Positions 7,149 through 16,174 of a DNA stretch of 64,000 nucleotides are shown here, piece after piece (position 1 is the stretch's first letter; each line of letters starts with the position of its first letter). Made by a program: the position numbers and the translations under genes. The stretch comes from Anabaena sp. WA102 (GTDB taxonomy: Bacteria; Cyanobacteriota; Cyanobacteriia; Cyanobacteriales; Nostocaceae), in NCBI RefSeq assembly GCF_001277295.1, contig NZ_CP011456.1:1178001-1242000 (forward strand), read 5' to 3'. The notes under the pieces are model-generated. The model ran no database searches, was not told the origin of the DNA, and saw nothing but the letters and a program-made list of their open reading frames with translations.

Positions 7149-8325
7149 CCAGAAGTGTTGAATGTTAGGAAAAGATTAAAAAAAAGTACCATAATTTGAT
7201 ACAATCTAAAAAAATCTAGATAAAGAATTATCAAATTATGCGCTTAAAGAATTTCCCAGAAGTGGTCAAAACAATATTGAAACCATTGCCCAAAAAAGAT
7301 TATCCAGTTCTGGACACATTTTCATTTGTATCAGTGTGGTTACAGTATGTCATGGATAAAAGTATAGTGAGTATGAGAGATTTATTTCAAAGACTAAATA
7401 ATCAAGGGATAGATTTAAAAATATCAAATTTTTCCAAGGCAAGTAAAAAGAGAGATACTCAAGTATTTTTGGAGATAATAACTGAATTAAACAATCAACT
7501 GAGAAAGAAAAAAGGAAAGGAAGAAACCCAAGCATTATTTCCTATAGATTCAACAATTATTACATTAACAAGTAAATTATTATGGAGTCAAGGATATCAT
7601 CAAGTAAAACTATTTTGTGGGTTAGATAGTTTGACATCAGAAGTTGGTGGAATGGTGATTCATTTTGGGCAAGGACATGACCATAAATATGGACAAGAAA
7701 CAGTAGAAGCAATTCCGTCAAAAGGAGTAGGGATAATGGATAGAGGATTTGCATCCTCCGAAAGAATATCTGAATTAAAACAACAAAAAAATAAAGCTTT
7801 TGTCTTAAGAATTAAAAATAATGTCACTTTAGAAATGCTAGAAAATGGTAATTGTAAAGTTGGCAAAGATGAAAGAGAAGTGGAAATTAGAGTAGTAGCA
7901 TTTTGTGATATAGAAACTAAGAGTGAATTTCGTTTAGCAACAAACTTATTAAATGAAGGAGAAGAGCAAGTTAGTAATCAAGAGATTATGGAAATTTACA
8001 TACAAAGATGGCAAATTGAATTGTTATGGAAATTCTTAAAAATGCACCTCAAGTTAGACAGACTTATGACAAAGAATGAGAATGGAATTAGAATTCAGAT
8101 AATGTGCTGTTTAATCGCTTATTTGATATTGCAACTAATAGAAATACCGCAAGAATTTGGCAAAACTTTATTAGATAAACTCCGTTATCTTCAGTCCTAT
8201 ATGTGTCAGGAAATAAGTTATGTTCATTGGTTTAGAAAACTTATTTGGATAAGATGAAAAATAGCACTTATAGGCTAAGTTTATTTCAATATGTAAAGTT
8301 TTATTACGCTATTCAACATTTCTGG
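7149..8325. mobile_element. IS4-family insertion sequence (about 1.18 kb)
   Basis: The transposase gene is flanked by candidate terminal inverted repeats: CCAGAAGTGTTGAAT at 7149-7163 and, reversed, CCAGAAATGTTGAAT at 8311-8325 (14 of 15 match). No matching target duplication is visible outside (CTTCTTA on the left, AATAGTA on the right). That is expected if the IS has deleted adjacent DNA. The ends cut two different - strand genes. Confidence 0.55.
7238..8257 (+). CDS. IS4-family DDE transposase (339 aa)
   Basis: The catalytic triad is visible: Asp104 (FPIDSTIITL), Asp168 (IMDRGFASS) and Glu261 in the Y-x2-R-W-x2-E signature (YIQRWQIELLWKFLK). The length is normal for this family and there is no frameshift, so it is probably an intact enzyme. 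It acts on the IS ends for cut-and-paste transposition. ATG at 7238 follows a 75-bp leader inside the candidate left end. Confidence 0.85.
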   Translation: MRLKNFPEVVKTILKPLPKKDYPVLDTFSFVSVWLQYVMDKSIVSMRDLFQRLNNQGIDLKISNFSKASKKRDTQVFLEIITELNNQLRKKKGKEETQALFPIDSTIITLTSKLLWSQGYHQVKLFCGLDSLTSEVGGMVIHFGQGHDHKYGQETVEAIPSKGVGIMDRGFASSERISELKQQKNKAFVLRIKNNVTLEMLENGNCKVGKDEREVEIRVVAFCDIETKSEFRLATNLLNEGEEQVSNQEIMEIYIQRWQIELLWKFLKMHLKLDRLMTKNENGIRIQIMCCLIAYLILQLIEIPQEFGKTLLDKLRYLQSYMCQEISYVHWFRKLIWIR

Positions 8326-9042
8326 AATAGTAGTATCATCATTAACAAATTCCCCTGCTACAGTAGAGATATTGCCATATTTATCTAATTCTACAAAAGC
8401 TTCATAACGTGCAATATAAGTATCATCAATAAAAGTCCATATAACTTTTTTCTGAGAAATAGCTAAAGGATTAGAAGTATCTTCCACAATCTGTCTAACT
8501 TTAACCCAGTCAAGTTTACCCTTAGTCTCCGACCAATTAACAACTTGAAAAGGTGAATAATGAATTACATAAGGTCTAATACCCAAAAACTCCTCTTGAG
8601 ATTTATTTTGAATATCAATATTCAAGTAAGGCTTATCTACATGAAGATACAACTTTTTAAATTTTAAAAGCTCCCTAAAAATCAGAGCTATTAAATTCTT
8701 TTCTGACCTACCAGCTAAATTAGTATCCTCCCTAAAAGCACTCCAAAAAGCAGAATTAGTCTCCTCTTCTATGCCATTAATAGTCAAAGTAGCATTACTT
8801 AATTTAGAAGCCTGCTCATTGATAGCAATGCTTAAAATATTTAAGTAAGTAAATTTATTAATTCTAGCCTCATATACCGCTAATTCTTCCCCTGGTCTTG
8901 GAAGTAAAAACTGTTTAATAGCAGCCTTTAATTTGTAACCCCCACTAACAAGTAAATCAATTTCCTGCAAAGCAGGAAGCATTCTTGTATAATCAGAATG
9001 TTGAGATTCTAAAATAGTTAACTTTATTTTATTTGGATACAT
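8281..9042 (-). CDS. Phage portal-like protein, truncated by the IS (253 aa)
   Basis: It is immediately downstream of the terminase large subunit (1 bp apart), the normal place for a portal gene. The sequence resembles the DUF4055 portal-like family: GIRPYVIHYSPFQVVNW followed by a segment on how the residue context was computed (KGKLDWVKVRQIVED). Family members are roughly 450 residues, so only the first half remains. If the IS boundary at 8325 is right, the last 14 residues (PEMLNSVIKLYILK) are IS-encoded. A portal forms the DNA channel at the capsid vertex; this truncated form should not work. Confidence 0.55.
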   Translation of the reverse strand: MYPNKIKLTILESQHSDYTRMLPALQEIDLLVSGGYKLKAAIKQFLLPRPGEELAVYEARINKFTYLNILSIAINEQASKLSNATLTINGIEEETNSAFWSAFREDTNLAGRSEKNLIALIFRELLKFKKLYLHVDKPYLNIDIQNKSQEEFLGIRPYVIHYSPFQVVNWSETKGKLDWVKVRQIVEDTSNPLAISQKKVIWTFIDDTYIARYEAFVELDKYGNISTVAGEFVNDDTTIPEMLNSVIKLYILK

Positions 9043-9043
9043 A

Positions 9044-10330
9044 TTATGATTTTAATTTTAATGTTTTATTCTGTATAGATACATACAATAAAGCAATTAC
9101 ATATCTAGCCGCATCAATTAAGTGGTCTGATTGACAATCAGCAGGTTTATTCAATAGATTTCCATCTTTATCAGATGCCCTGTGATAATCTTGAAACTGA
9201 GATTTAACTTCAGTTAAAGAACTATTAATAAATAAATTATTTTGATAAAAGAGGTTATTAATTATCTCAATAGAACTCATCACACCTAATTGACTTCTAC
9301 TCACTTGAACTGCCCTCTTCAGCCCAGAAATATCTTGTTTATTTCCTAATATTCTTGCTGACTTAATAGCAGCAGGTCTATCATCTGGTAGATAGGTTTT
9401 ATAAATTTTATACTTTGTACAAGCAGCAGCTAACTTATCTAAAAATTCATCTTGAGTTATAGGTTGTTGCGACTGATTAAACCAACTATCTACAATGTAA
9501 AACTTTGAGTAATCTTTAGATAATCCTACCACTATAAAAGCCGGATTAGTATCACCCCAATCACAACCAATATAAAAACTAAGGTCAGAAGGAATATTAC
9601 TAATAAAGTGACTATCATTTAATTGGTCAAATAATTGCCCATCAAAATCTTCCCAGCTTGCTTGAAATTCTTGTCTGTATGATTTTGGAGGCATCTGAGA
9701 CTTAGCAATTCTTAATTGAGACTTAGGAAAGTGAGGATTATCTTTAGTATAAAAATTAAAATAAGCCCATTCTTTTAAATCTTTAATCTTTTGATAAAAC
9801 TTATATAAAGGATGACTTCTACCTTTTGGAGTAGCACATAATAGAGCTTTAGAACCTGGAGTATCTGATAACGCAGGAAATATAGTATTATCCCAAATAC
9901 CAACTTTTATATCCTGGAACTCATCAACAGCAGCAAAGTAAATCTTTAATCCTCTTAATCCATCTCCATCATCTTCATTTGTTCCTCTTAAAATAACATC
10001 AGGCTTATTACCTTTAAAAGATATTCTTAGTTCTGAATTATTAATACTCTGTACAAAAGGTGCATTCTTTAACATACCTTTTAAAGCCTTCCAATGTACC
10101 TGTCTAGCTTGCTTTAGAGTAGGCATGGCAATTACTACAGTAGGAGGAAAGTTAGGGTCATAAGGTTGATTAAAACTTAATGCAGCCACTAATGCTTCAG
10201 TTCTTAATTCATGAGACTTACCAAACCGCCTACCACAAACTAATAACTTATAAGGTTTATCACATAAAAATATCTTCTTTTGATTTACATGGAGATTAAT
10301 ATTAAATGTACTATTTTTAGAGGTCTTCAT
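9044..10330 (-). CDS. Phage terminase large subunit (428 aa)
   Basis: The ATPase domain has a Walker A variant at residues 33-39 (GRRFGKS), Walker B at 135-138 (VDEF, with DEFQDI) and a coupling motif CATPKG (165-170). The nuclease domain starts near 253 with an acidic strand (IGCDWGD, Asp257), as in RNase H-like terminase nucleases, and ends with a late acidic DHLIDAARY. Length is normal. The enzyme powers DNA packaging into procapsids and cuts the genome. It overlaps the small-subunit candidate by 14 bp and abuts the portal-like gene. It appears intact although the rest of the head module is missing. Confidence 0.85.
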   Translation of the reverse strand: MKTSKNSTFNINLHVNQKKIFLCDKPYKLLVCGRRFGKSHELRTEALVAALSFNQPYDPNFPPTVVIAMPTLKQARQVHWKALKGMLKNAPFVQSINNSELRISFKGNKPDVILRGTNEDDGDGLRGLKIYFAAVDEFQDIKVGIWDNTIFPALSDTPGSKALLCATPKGRSHPLYKFYQKIKDLKEWAYFNFYTKDNPHFPKSQLRIAKSQMPPKSYRQEFQASWEDFDGQLFDQLNDSHFISNIPSDLSFYIGCDWGDTNPAFIVVGLSKDYSKFYIVDSWFNQSQQPITQDEFLDKLAAACTKYKIYKTYLPDDRPAAIKSARILGNKQDISGLKRAVQVSRSQLGVMSSIEIINNLFYQNNLFINSSLTEVKSQFQDYHRASDKDGNLLNKPADCQSDHLIDAARYVIALLYVSIQNKTLKLKS

Positions 10331-10820
10331 CAGTCTCTAACTCCTGATAATCAGGGTGATTAGGAGGTACTGAGTCACCTATAATGACAGGACAATTAAT
10401 AGTTTCATTAGTTTCCTTTCCTACCTCATTTCTGATTTCTTTAAGAGCATTTAAAGCTAGTGTAAAATCTTTTTTATTAATGGTAATTGCAGTACCTTTA
10501 GCAGTTTGTACTTCATGGGGAGAGCCTTCAATTGATTTATGAACTAACTCCTCAAGAATCACTAATCTATTGATTTTATCTGTTAAATTAATTAACCCTA
10601 CTCTCTTAGCAAGTGCATAAGTTAAATCCTCAGAAGATTTGGTTTCTGCTATTAAAGGTCTAATTCTCCTCAATAAAGTTTTTAATTGTTTGTGAGAGAG
10701 TGGTGTATTAAACTTACTCTCAAATAAAGACTGCATCTGTTCATAACTTAAATGTGGCTGAATTGTAGCCAACAACAAGATGAAGTCCTTTTGTATTTCA
10801 TTTAATCTAGGATTCTTCAT
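10317..10820 (-). CDS. Probable terminase small subunit (167 aa)
   Basis: It precedes the large terminase gene with a 14-bp overlap, the classic TerS position. The N-terminal 60 residues form helices with a helix-turn-helix look (LSYEQMQSLFESKFNTPLSH then KQLKTLLRR), and the middle is helical. The assignment rests on position and fold impression only. A small subunit would recognise the packaging site. Confidence 0.55.
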   Translation of the reverse strand: MKNPRLNEIQKDFILLLATIQPHLSYEQMQSLFESKFNTPLSHKQLKTLLRRIRPLIAETKSSEDLTYALAKRVGLINLTDKINRLVILEELVHKSIEGSPHEVQTAKGTAITINKKDFTLALNALKEIRNEVGKETNETINCPVIIGDSVPPNHPDYQELETDEDL

Positions 10821-10834
10821 ATTTTCAACAAAAA

Positions 10835-10853
10835 AGGTGCTGAATTAGCACCT
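10835..10853 (-). terminator. Intrinsic terminator, - strand
   Basis: Perfect 7-bp stem AGGTGCT/AGCACCT with a 5-nt loop, followed on the - strand by TTTTTT. It ends transcripts of the gene at 10897-11268 and insulates the terminase operon. Confidence 0.75.
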
Positions 10854-10896
10854 GAAGTTTATAAAAGTTTCTATACAAGTAAACATTTGTCCAAAG

Positions 10897-11268
10897 TTAT
10901 AGAATCTGCAATATCTCAAAAGATAAATATTCCATAGCCTCAATGAAAGCAATCTCAACAAAACTCTCAAAAGAGGAACTACAACCTTCATTTAGATAGA
11001 TATTTGTCAGAATAATTCTGGACTTTTCAGACTTGTTGTAGTGGTAATCTATAGCAGCCCTCTCCCTGTTAGTCAAACCCCAAATACATTTAGTAAGTTC
11101 ATCAGCACAAATCTGACCAAATAATGAGTTATCAGGATGTAGTTCTGTTAAATCTTTGTAAAGGTTGGACATATATAAATCAATATCATCCAGTAAACCT
11201 TGAAAGAAGAGTCTCATAACTTCATCCAAATCATAAAAATCAATATAGGAAGTAGCTAAAGTAGTCAT
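10897..11268 (-). CDS. Hypothetical protein, possible late-gene regulator (123 aa)
   Basis: Acidic, helical, soluble. The stretch WGLTNRERAAIDYHYNK resembles sigma region 4-like or phage late-activator (ArpU/RinA-type) sequences, and the gene lies just upstream of the terminase genes where such regulators often sit. That parallel is weak and positional. It has its own terminator at 10835. Confidence 0.4.
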   Translation of the reverse strand: MTTLATSYIDFYDLDEVMRLFFQGLLDDIDLYMSNLYKDLTELHPDNSLFGQICADELTKCIWGLTNRERAAIDYHYNKSEKSRIILTNIYLNEGCSSSFESFVEIAFIEAMEYLSFEILQIL

Positions 11269-11313
11269 TTATTTATAATCCAAAAAATAATAATTAGTAA
11301 ATATATTTAGAAA

Positions 11314-11697
11314 TTAAGCCTTGAGGATAACTTCAAACAATTGCTTCCAATCTTTACTACGGTGAGAACATTCTTTAAAGGTTAATCTATCTAAGTATCT
11401 ATCAGAATAGAGTGGGGTTTTAATATTAGCAGTCTCAGATTCCAAAATAGTAGAAAGATTATTACTCAACCACCTTTTAATATCATGCTTATCCTTAGTA
11501 GAAATATCAGGGTTATGGATATATTCTTTGATTACTTGTATCGCCCCATAACTATTTCTCAAATTGGTGTAGTCTAAACCAAAAGCCTTTTTAAACTGAT
11601 AAGATAAAGTAGATTTAGGTATATTAAATCTTTTAGATAAATTTCTCAGAGAGTATCCTTGTAAATAGAGTTGGAAGGCTTTATTAAGTGTGTCCAT
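11314..11697 (-). CDS. Helix-turn-helix DNA-binding protein (127 aa)
   Basis: Residues 1-40 form a homeodomain-like helix-turn-helix: NKAFQLYLQGYSLRNLSKRF and NIPKSTLSYQFKKAFG, as in resolvase- or transposase-type HTH and phage packaging or regulatory proteins. The rest is helical without a known domain. It may be a regulator of the packaging operon or an alternative terminase small subunit. It lies between the terminators at 11786 and 10835. Confidence 0.55.
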   Translation of the reverse strand: MDTLNKAFQLYLQGYSLRNLSKRFNIPKSTLSYQFKKAFGLDYTNLRNSYGAIQVIKEYIHNPDISTKDKHDIKRWLSNNLSTILESETANIKTPLYSDRYLDRLTFKECSHRSKDWKQLFEVILKA

Positions 11698-11785
11698 GCT
11701 TAATCTTTCCCTATTCCTATTATATAATAAATATACACAAATGTTAATAGTATTTAGTAGGTAAATATGATATTAAGCTAATAAA

Positions 11786-11809
11786 AATCCTCCTCTAAGT
11801 AGGAGGATT
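11786..11809 (-). terminator. Intrinsic terminator, - strand
   Basis: Perfect 9-bp stem AATCCTCCT/AGGAGGATT with a 6-nt loop. On the - strand it runs into TTTTTATT. It closes the transcription unit of the 11840-12955 gene. Confidence 0.8.
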
Positions 11810-11839
11810 AACGGATTATTTTTAGAAGAATTTCTTGAA

Positions 11840-12955
11840 TTAAGCTGCTACTTCTCCATAAGGTCTTAACTGAACTACATTAGACTTTTTAATTAATTTA
11901 CCTGTTCTGTACCCCTCAGTTATTTGGTCATTTAATTTAGCTACTGTGCGGGGAGAAACTACATATTGGAGGTCTTCAGTTCTCAACTTATTGAGTAACC
12001 AGAACCAGGATTCCATAGGGGAACTTTCAATAAAGTTTGTTACTAATCTTTGAGCAATGTTTTGTAAGTCCATAAAAGTAATCTTTACTTTAACTCCAAG
12101 TAAATTAACATATCCCTCTTGATTATTCATCAACTCTTTAATTAGAGTCTTAGCTTCCCAGGAAATACCTTTAGGACTACAGAATATAATTTCAATTGGT
12201 TTACCAGGATATCTTTCAAAAGCAAGCTCAACATAGTGTTTATCAAATATAGTAACTCTTACATCTTGCTCAGTTAGAGTGTGGGATTTTAACTCATAAA
12301 TCTTGGTAACTTTAGGTAATCTTTCGATCCAATCCCAACGTCTGTGACTAGCTTCATCTGGAGTATAAAATGTATTCTTGACCCCAACCTCAAACTTAAA
12401 ATTAATGTTACTGTAAGAAGCTAATTCAATGATTTGTTTCTGTAAAGTATTCTCATCAATTCTGATAGGTTGAATATCTTGTAAAACTAATTTTTCAATT
12501 GATTTAGAACCTAAGTTTTGAAAGTCTTTAGCTACCTGTGTACGCCCCTGAACCAAATAAGAATAAGAATGTTGCCAATTGCCAACCCAAAGTGAGTTAA
12601 TACGCCCAAGGGATTCCCCATAAATTTCTTCATAAGAGGTCTTAAATCTAGCTAACTCGTCACCTTTTAGTAACAAACTCTTTCCTGATAAAGGTTCTGA
12701 CGGTTCACCTTTAAAGTTACTCGTCAAATTAGCTTTATTAGCCCAGTGATTAACATAATCTTTGGAGTCTAAACCTTTAGATTCAGACAGTTGACTCATA
12801 ATGTAATAAGCATCTGTACCATCTTTTCTAGCAACCCACTTTAAGTTATGCTTTCTTGTCAATAAACATAATTCTTCAATTGCAGTTAGGTCAGCATTTG
12901 GAGTAGCGTTAAAAATAGAGGTCTTTAAGGATTCAGTGCTTGTAATGTTATTCAT
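11840..12955 (-). CDS. Element-borne protein with PD-(D/E)XK-like core (371 aa)
   Basis: I choose the ATG at 12953-12955 over one 17 codons upstream because the paralogue at 18197-18892 starts at the equivalent point. Shared N-terminal features are NAD before a helix, KHNLKW, GKSL and SLWVGNW (SLWVAN in the paralogue). Numbering from the upstream Met, a possible nuclease core follows: Asp225 (RRWDWIERLP) and E238-L-K240 (KIYELKS), the D...ExK pattern. The C-terminal 110 residues have no paralogue counterpart. A nuclease or DNA-processing role is inferred; catalytic spacing fits, but the family is not named. Confidence 0.5.
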   Translation of the reverse strand: MNNITSTESLKTSIFNATPNADLTAIEELCLLTRKHNLKWVARKDGTDAYYIMSQLSESKGLDSKDYVNHWANKANLTSNFKGEPSEPLSGKSLLLKGDELARFKTSYEEIYGESLGRINSLWVGNWQHSYSYLVQGRTQVAKDFQNLGSKSIEKLVLQDIQPIRIDENTLQKQIIELASYSNINFKFEVGVKNTFYTPDEASHRRWDWIERLPKVTKIYELKSHTLTEQDVRVTIFDKHYVELAFERYPGKPIEIIFCSPKGISWEAKTLIKELMNNQEGYVNLLGVKVKITFMDLQNIAQRLVTNFIESSPMESWFWLLNKLRTEDLQYVVSPRTVAKLNDQITEGYRTGKLIKKSNVVQLRPYGEVAA

Positions 12956-13072
12956 AATCTTTAATTTATAAGGAGGGTATTTAATAAGTTTTGTTTGTTT
13001 CCTCATACTTAATAATATACAACAATAGTAGTTGCATTATGTGGGCATAATTTTAGTAATAGTTGACATTAA

Positions 13073-13093
13073 AAAACCCCCAGTTGGAGGTTT
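13073..13093 (-). terminator. Intrinsic terminator, - strand
   Basis: On the - strand AAACCTCC pairs with GGGGGTTT (one G-U) across a short loop and is followed by a T run. It ends the small gene at 13114-13272. Confidence 0.65.
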
Positions 13094-13113
13094 CTAATAT
13101 TATTTAACTAAAC

Positions 13114-13272
13114 TTACTTATCCTTATCTTTAGCCTTATTTATATTGTTTACTATCTCTAGGTTAAGTCCTATTGTGGCTGCCCCTACTATAGCTGGGTT
13201 AGCTGTGGCTATCCCCACAATCCCCAATCCTGTTAGTATTACAACTTTAGCTATACTCAAATCATTTGACAT
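13114..13272 (-). CDS. Small membrane protein, possible holin-like (52 aa)
   Basis: Frame MSNDLSIAKVVILTGLGIVG ... NNINKAKDKDK. One or two short hydrophobic segments (residues 8-38, rich in Gly/Ala) end in a Lys/Asp-rich tail, a layout seen in small phage membrane proteins such as holin-like proteins. It is followed by its own terminator. Function is not demonstrated. Confidence 0.5.
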   Translation of the reverse strand: MSNDLSIAKVVILTGLGIVGIATANPAIVGAATIGLNLEIVNNINKAKDKDK

Positions 13273-13597
13273 AATATAATCCTTTGTTAATTGTTGGTAT
13301 CAGGTGTCTGTTTCCTGATGTTTAAAGATTACCAAAAGGATAGTTATAAAAGGTGGGCGTAAATATGAGGTTCTCTTTTGGAAGAATGCGTTAATTTAAT
13401 TGATATAAATAAATTATTACAATAATTCTCATGCTGCCCATAAAGTACACATTTAGCTATTTACAAATACTATAGATCATGATAATATTATTGAAGTGGA
13501 GCTAAGATATCTAGAAGATGAAAAGTAAAGGTTAGTTTCCTTTAGCTGCTCCCTTTCTCACCAAACTCAATAAACAACTGAATAGAAAAAACTGAAT
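13273..13597. other. Divergent intergenic region before the polymerase-like gene
   Basis: Between a - strand small gene and the + strand polymerase-like gene, so it should hold promoters in both directions. I see AT-rich runs but no clear -35/-10 pair, operator or ORF. Confidence 0.4.
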
Positions 13598-15196
13598 ATG
13601 ACAAACGGATATATCATCAAACGTTACAGAAGTCCAGAGTCCACTAAAGTCCTCCTAGACAACTTACTTAAAGATTACTCCCAAGCTGACTATCAATTCT
13701 TTGTTCATGTGTATTCCTCTACCTTAATGAGTCTCTCAAAAGGGGAAGATGGTTGGGTTCCTGTTAGCTTCAAGTTGATGCAGGAGCAATGGACTCAGAG
13801 AGTTAAGTTAGCCATTGATAAGATGATTGAACAGGAGCTAATTGAGGTTAAGCATCTGGGTACTTTTCAACTTGTAGATGGTACTATTGTTAGCCAAACC
13901 TACTCAAAGAAAGATGGCTTATCTAGAGAGTTCCGCATCCATGAATCTGCGTTGGTGATGTTACTGGATTCAGGCATTAAGACACTGGTAGAAGCCAAGT
14001 CTTCTAAATATTATGACCTGATGACTGGTAAAGTAATTAACAGACACAAGGAACCTAGATACCCTAAGAATATATCTGGTCACAATTACCCTGACGTGAT
14101 ACTTAACGCTCTAGAGCTTATTGAAACCTGTACAGTTAATTTAAAGGCTATCAGGGATCACATGGATAAGTTAGTTAGTGCAGCAGACAGTATCTTTGGT
14201 AGTGGAACTGACAAAGATCGCAAAGCCTTAGCAATTGATAACTGTGCTTATCAACAGATACTAGCCAATACAGTTAATGAGCATGGTGATTTTGTAGATT
14301 ACAGAGTTATATTCAGTCCTAATGGTCCACAGATGAGTGGCAGAGTAACAGAAGCAGGTGTAGGTATGCAAAACTGTAGTCGAGCTATGAAGCAAGCTGG
14401 CTTTAGTGGAGTACCTAATCTAAAGAACTATGATTTAAAGTCTAGTCAGGTATGGGGTCTGATTCAGCAGTTTGAGGATTGTAATGATGATGCTCAGTGG
14501 AAGGATAAGATTGACACCACTTGGTTAACTAACTACTTAGAGCAAGATAAACAGGTATTTGCTGATAGGGTGGGTGTCAGTAAGGATAGATGGAAAGAGT
14601 GCTTTCTAGCTCTAGTCATGGGAGCTTTCATGATTGAAAAGGTTACTGTAAAAGACTTTGCTCCTGTAAAGGCTGTTAAGAAAGTAAATGGTGAGTTGAT
14701 TGAAACTGATGCTGCCCCTTCTAGAGCCTTGTTTAATTGTTTCTATCAGGAGGCAAATGGGAACCCTGAGTTAGCTTTGAGTTACTACCAAAAGTTCTAC
14801 GCAGTAGTTAAACCTCTAAAGGTATCTATTGATAACTGGCAGGAGTGGTTGATTAAACGATACATTGTGAAGCACTCTATTTACCCACGAGGAATACATA
14901 AAGTAGTTAATCGAACAGGTATTGGCTTTGAGCTTACCCATTATAAGGATGCCAAGGGTGAGTGGACTAATGTAAACACTCTTAAGAGAAAGCTGAGTGC
15001 ATTCTTCCTACAGGGGGCTGAAGCTGGCTTTATACATCACCTCACTGCTTTGGGTCCTGTGTATGGGTTCCAGACAATGAACAACCAACATGATGGTTTA
15101 GTAACCATTGGTGCTATCCCCCAGCAGGCAGTTGATCTAGCTGTAGAAAGATCAGGTTTGAGATATGCAGTTCTAGAAGAGAAATCATTCATCTAA
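13598..15196 (+). CDS. Family-A-polymerase-like replication protein (532 aa)
   Basis: All landmarks of the family A polymerase palm and fingers occur in order: SGR at 247-249 (TGR in Pol I) with MQN at 257-259 (LQN); motif A as YDLKSSQVWGL with Asp279 and Q284 (DYSQxE); an O-helix-like KDRWKECFLALVMG (329-342); AFFLQGAEAGF (469-478), like the Pol I QGTAAD segment; and motif C QHDGLV with H498-D499 (VHDE). The region before 200 has a winged-helix look (about 52-95) and no recognisable 3'-5' exonuclease. It is far shorter and more divergent than Pol I. I infer the replicative or priming polymerase of the element. A single-subunit RNA polymerase relative cannot be excluded. Confidence 0.65.
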   Translation: MTNGYIIKRYRSPESTKVLLDNLLKDYSQADYQFFVHVYSSTLMSLSKGEDGWVPVSFKLMQEQWTQRVKLAIDKMIEQELIEVKHLGTFQLVDGTIVSQTYSKKDGLSREFRIHESALVMLLDSGIKTLVEAKSSKYYDLMTGKVINRHKEPRYPKNISGHNYPDVILNALELIETCTVNLKAIRDHMDKLVSAADSIFGSGTDKDRKALAIDNCAYQQILANTVNEHGDFVDYRVIFSPNGPQMSGRVTEAGVGMQNCSRAMKQAGFSGVPNLKNYDLKSSQVWGLIQQFEDCNDDAQWKDKIDTTWLTNYLEQDKQVFADRVGVSKDRWKECFLALVMGAFMIEKVTVKDFAPVKAVKKVNGELIETDAAPSRALFNCFYQEANGNPELALSYYQKFYAVVKPLKVSIDNWQEWLIKRYIVKHSIYPRGIHKVVNRTGIGFELTHYKDAKGEWTNVNTLKRKLSAFFLQGAEAGFIHHLTALGPVYGFQTMNNQHDGLVTIGAIPQQAVDLAVERSGLRYAVLEEKSFI

Positions 15197-16104
15197 TACC
15201 TAGAGGGTAATCCAAAGGAGAGGCTAAGTTAATTAGTGCCTCCTTTGCTATATATGGGGATGAGTTAACTGATTGCTAGGTTGGTAATAATTCAGGAAAG
15301 TAATAACAATAGTAAACTGTAAGGGGTTCGCTTCGCTCACCCCCCTCTTCTTTTGAGAGAATATATATAATTAACTATATACAATAGCTATCTTACATTC
15401 CCTTGTAGAAGTTAGCATATATGTTAACTGAAGGTGTTGAGACACCAAAATTTTATAGTTAGGGGAAGGTTAGCTAGAATAGGGAGTAGATAAGTAGAAA
15501 GAGGTATGTAAGAAAGGAAGGTAAGGATGGGATAGTGATAAAGGATTAGGATACATAGTAAACTACCATAGGTATGTTAATGGATATACTATAACTTATA
15601 TACAGTAAGGCTTTCAGGCTAAAAACACACCTCGCACGCTAACATTTAGTTAATAAAACTACTCTAACTCACTGAGATAGTATAACCTTATTTAGTGGAA
15701 GATAATAGAACCTCTACAAAGTAGTTATGGGTATTAACCCAATAAAACCTACTTAAGTTAACTAAAGCATAGTTAGACAAAATTTTATAGTCAGGTATGG
15801 ATATAGATAGTAAGGATAAAGGTTAGGAATAAGGTAGACAAGGAAGGAATAAAGGGAAAGTAGTAGAAAGGGAATACAGGATAAGAGAAAGTAAAGTCTA
15901 CTATACCATAGGTATGTCATAATAGTAAAAATAATACTCTGTATCCATTGCACTGTATAGCTTCCAGCCATTCCAACACACCTCGCATGCTCCTACTTGG
16001 GATACTGCAAGTGTTATATGCAACTATAGATAATTCACTTTACTTAGATAGTAAAAGCCCCCTCTAATACCCTATACCAACTATCAATAGAGCGATCGCA
16101 TCAA
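15197..16104. repeat. Non-coding region with a diverged direct duplication
   Basis: No convincing gene in 900 bp. Two stretches align as direct repeats with growing offset: AAAATTTTATAG (15447 and 15779), ACCATAGGTATGT (15565 and 15905), CACACCTCGCA (15626 and 15977). Purine-rich tracts (GGAAGGTAAGGATGGGATAG type) lie between them. A hairpin GGGGTTCGCTTCGCTCACCCC begins near 15327 and could terminate the polymerase-like gene. Position after the replication gene suggests an origin or packaging site; nothing proves it. Confidence 0.55.
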
Positions 16105-16145
16105 AGTGACCTTAATCACAAAGCTAGGGTATAAGGTGCTATATG
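16105..16145 (+). promoter_or_regulatory. CRP-type operator and promoter, unit 1
   Basis: AGTGACCTTAATCACA (16105-16120) fits the CRP-family consensus TGTGA-N6-TCACA with one mismatch. The -10 candidate TATATG (16140-16145) is centred about 30 bp from the operator centre, the spacing of class II activation (operator near -41). A HIP1 octamer abuts the operator. Confidence 0.65.
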
Positions 16146-16174
16146 GTGGTTAGGTACTTAAGCAGGTGTGGATT

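Noticed and set aside
15762..15971. 69-residue hydrophobic frame in the duplicated non-coding region
   Set aside because: The aligned first copy of the duplication has no equivalent frame, and the composition follows purine-rich repeats read on the opposite strand.
16166..16174. GTG start for array gene 1 (and 16973 for gene 2)
   Set aside because: The equivalent GTG in the third unit is followed by a stop, so the shared ATG is the more likely start.
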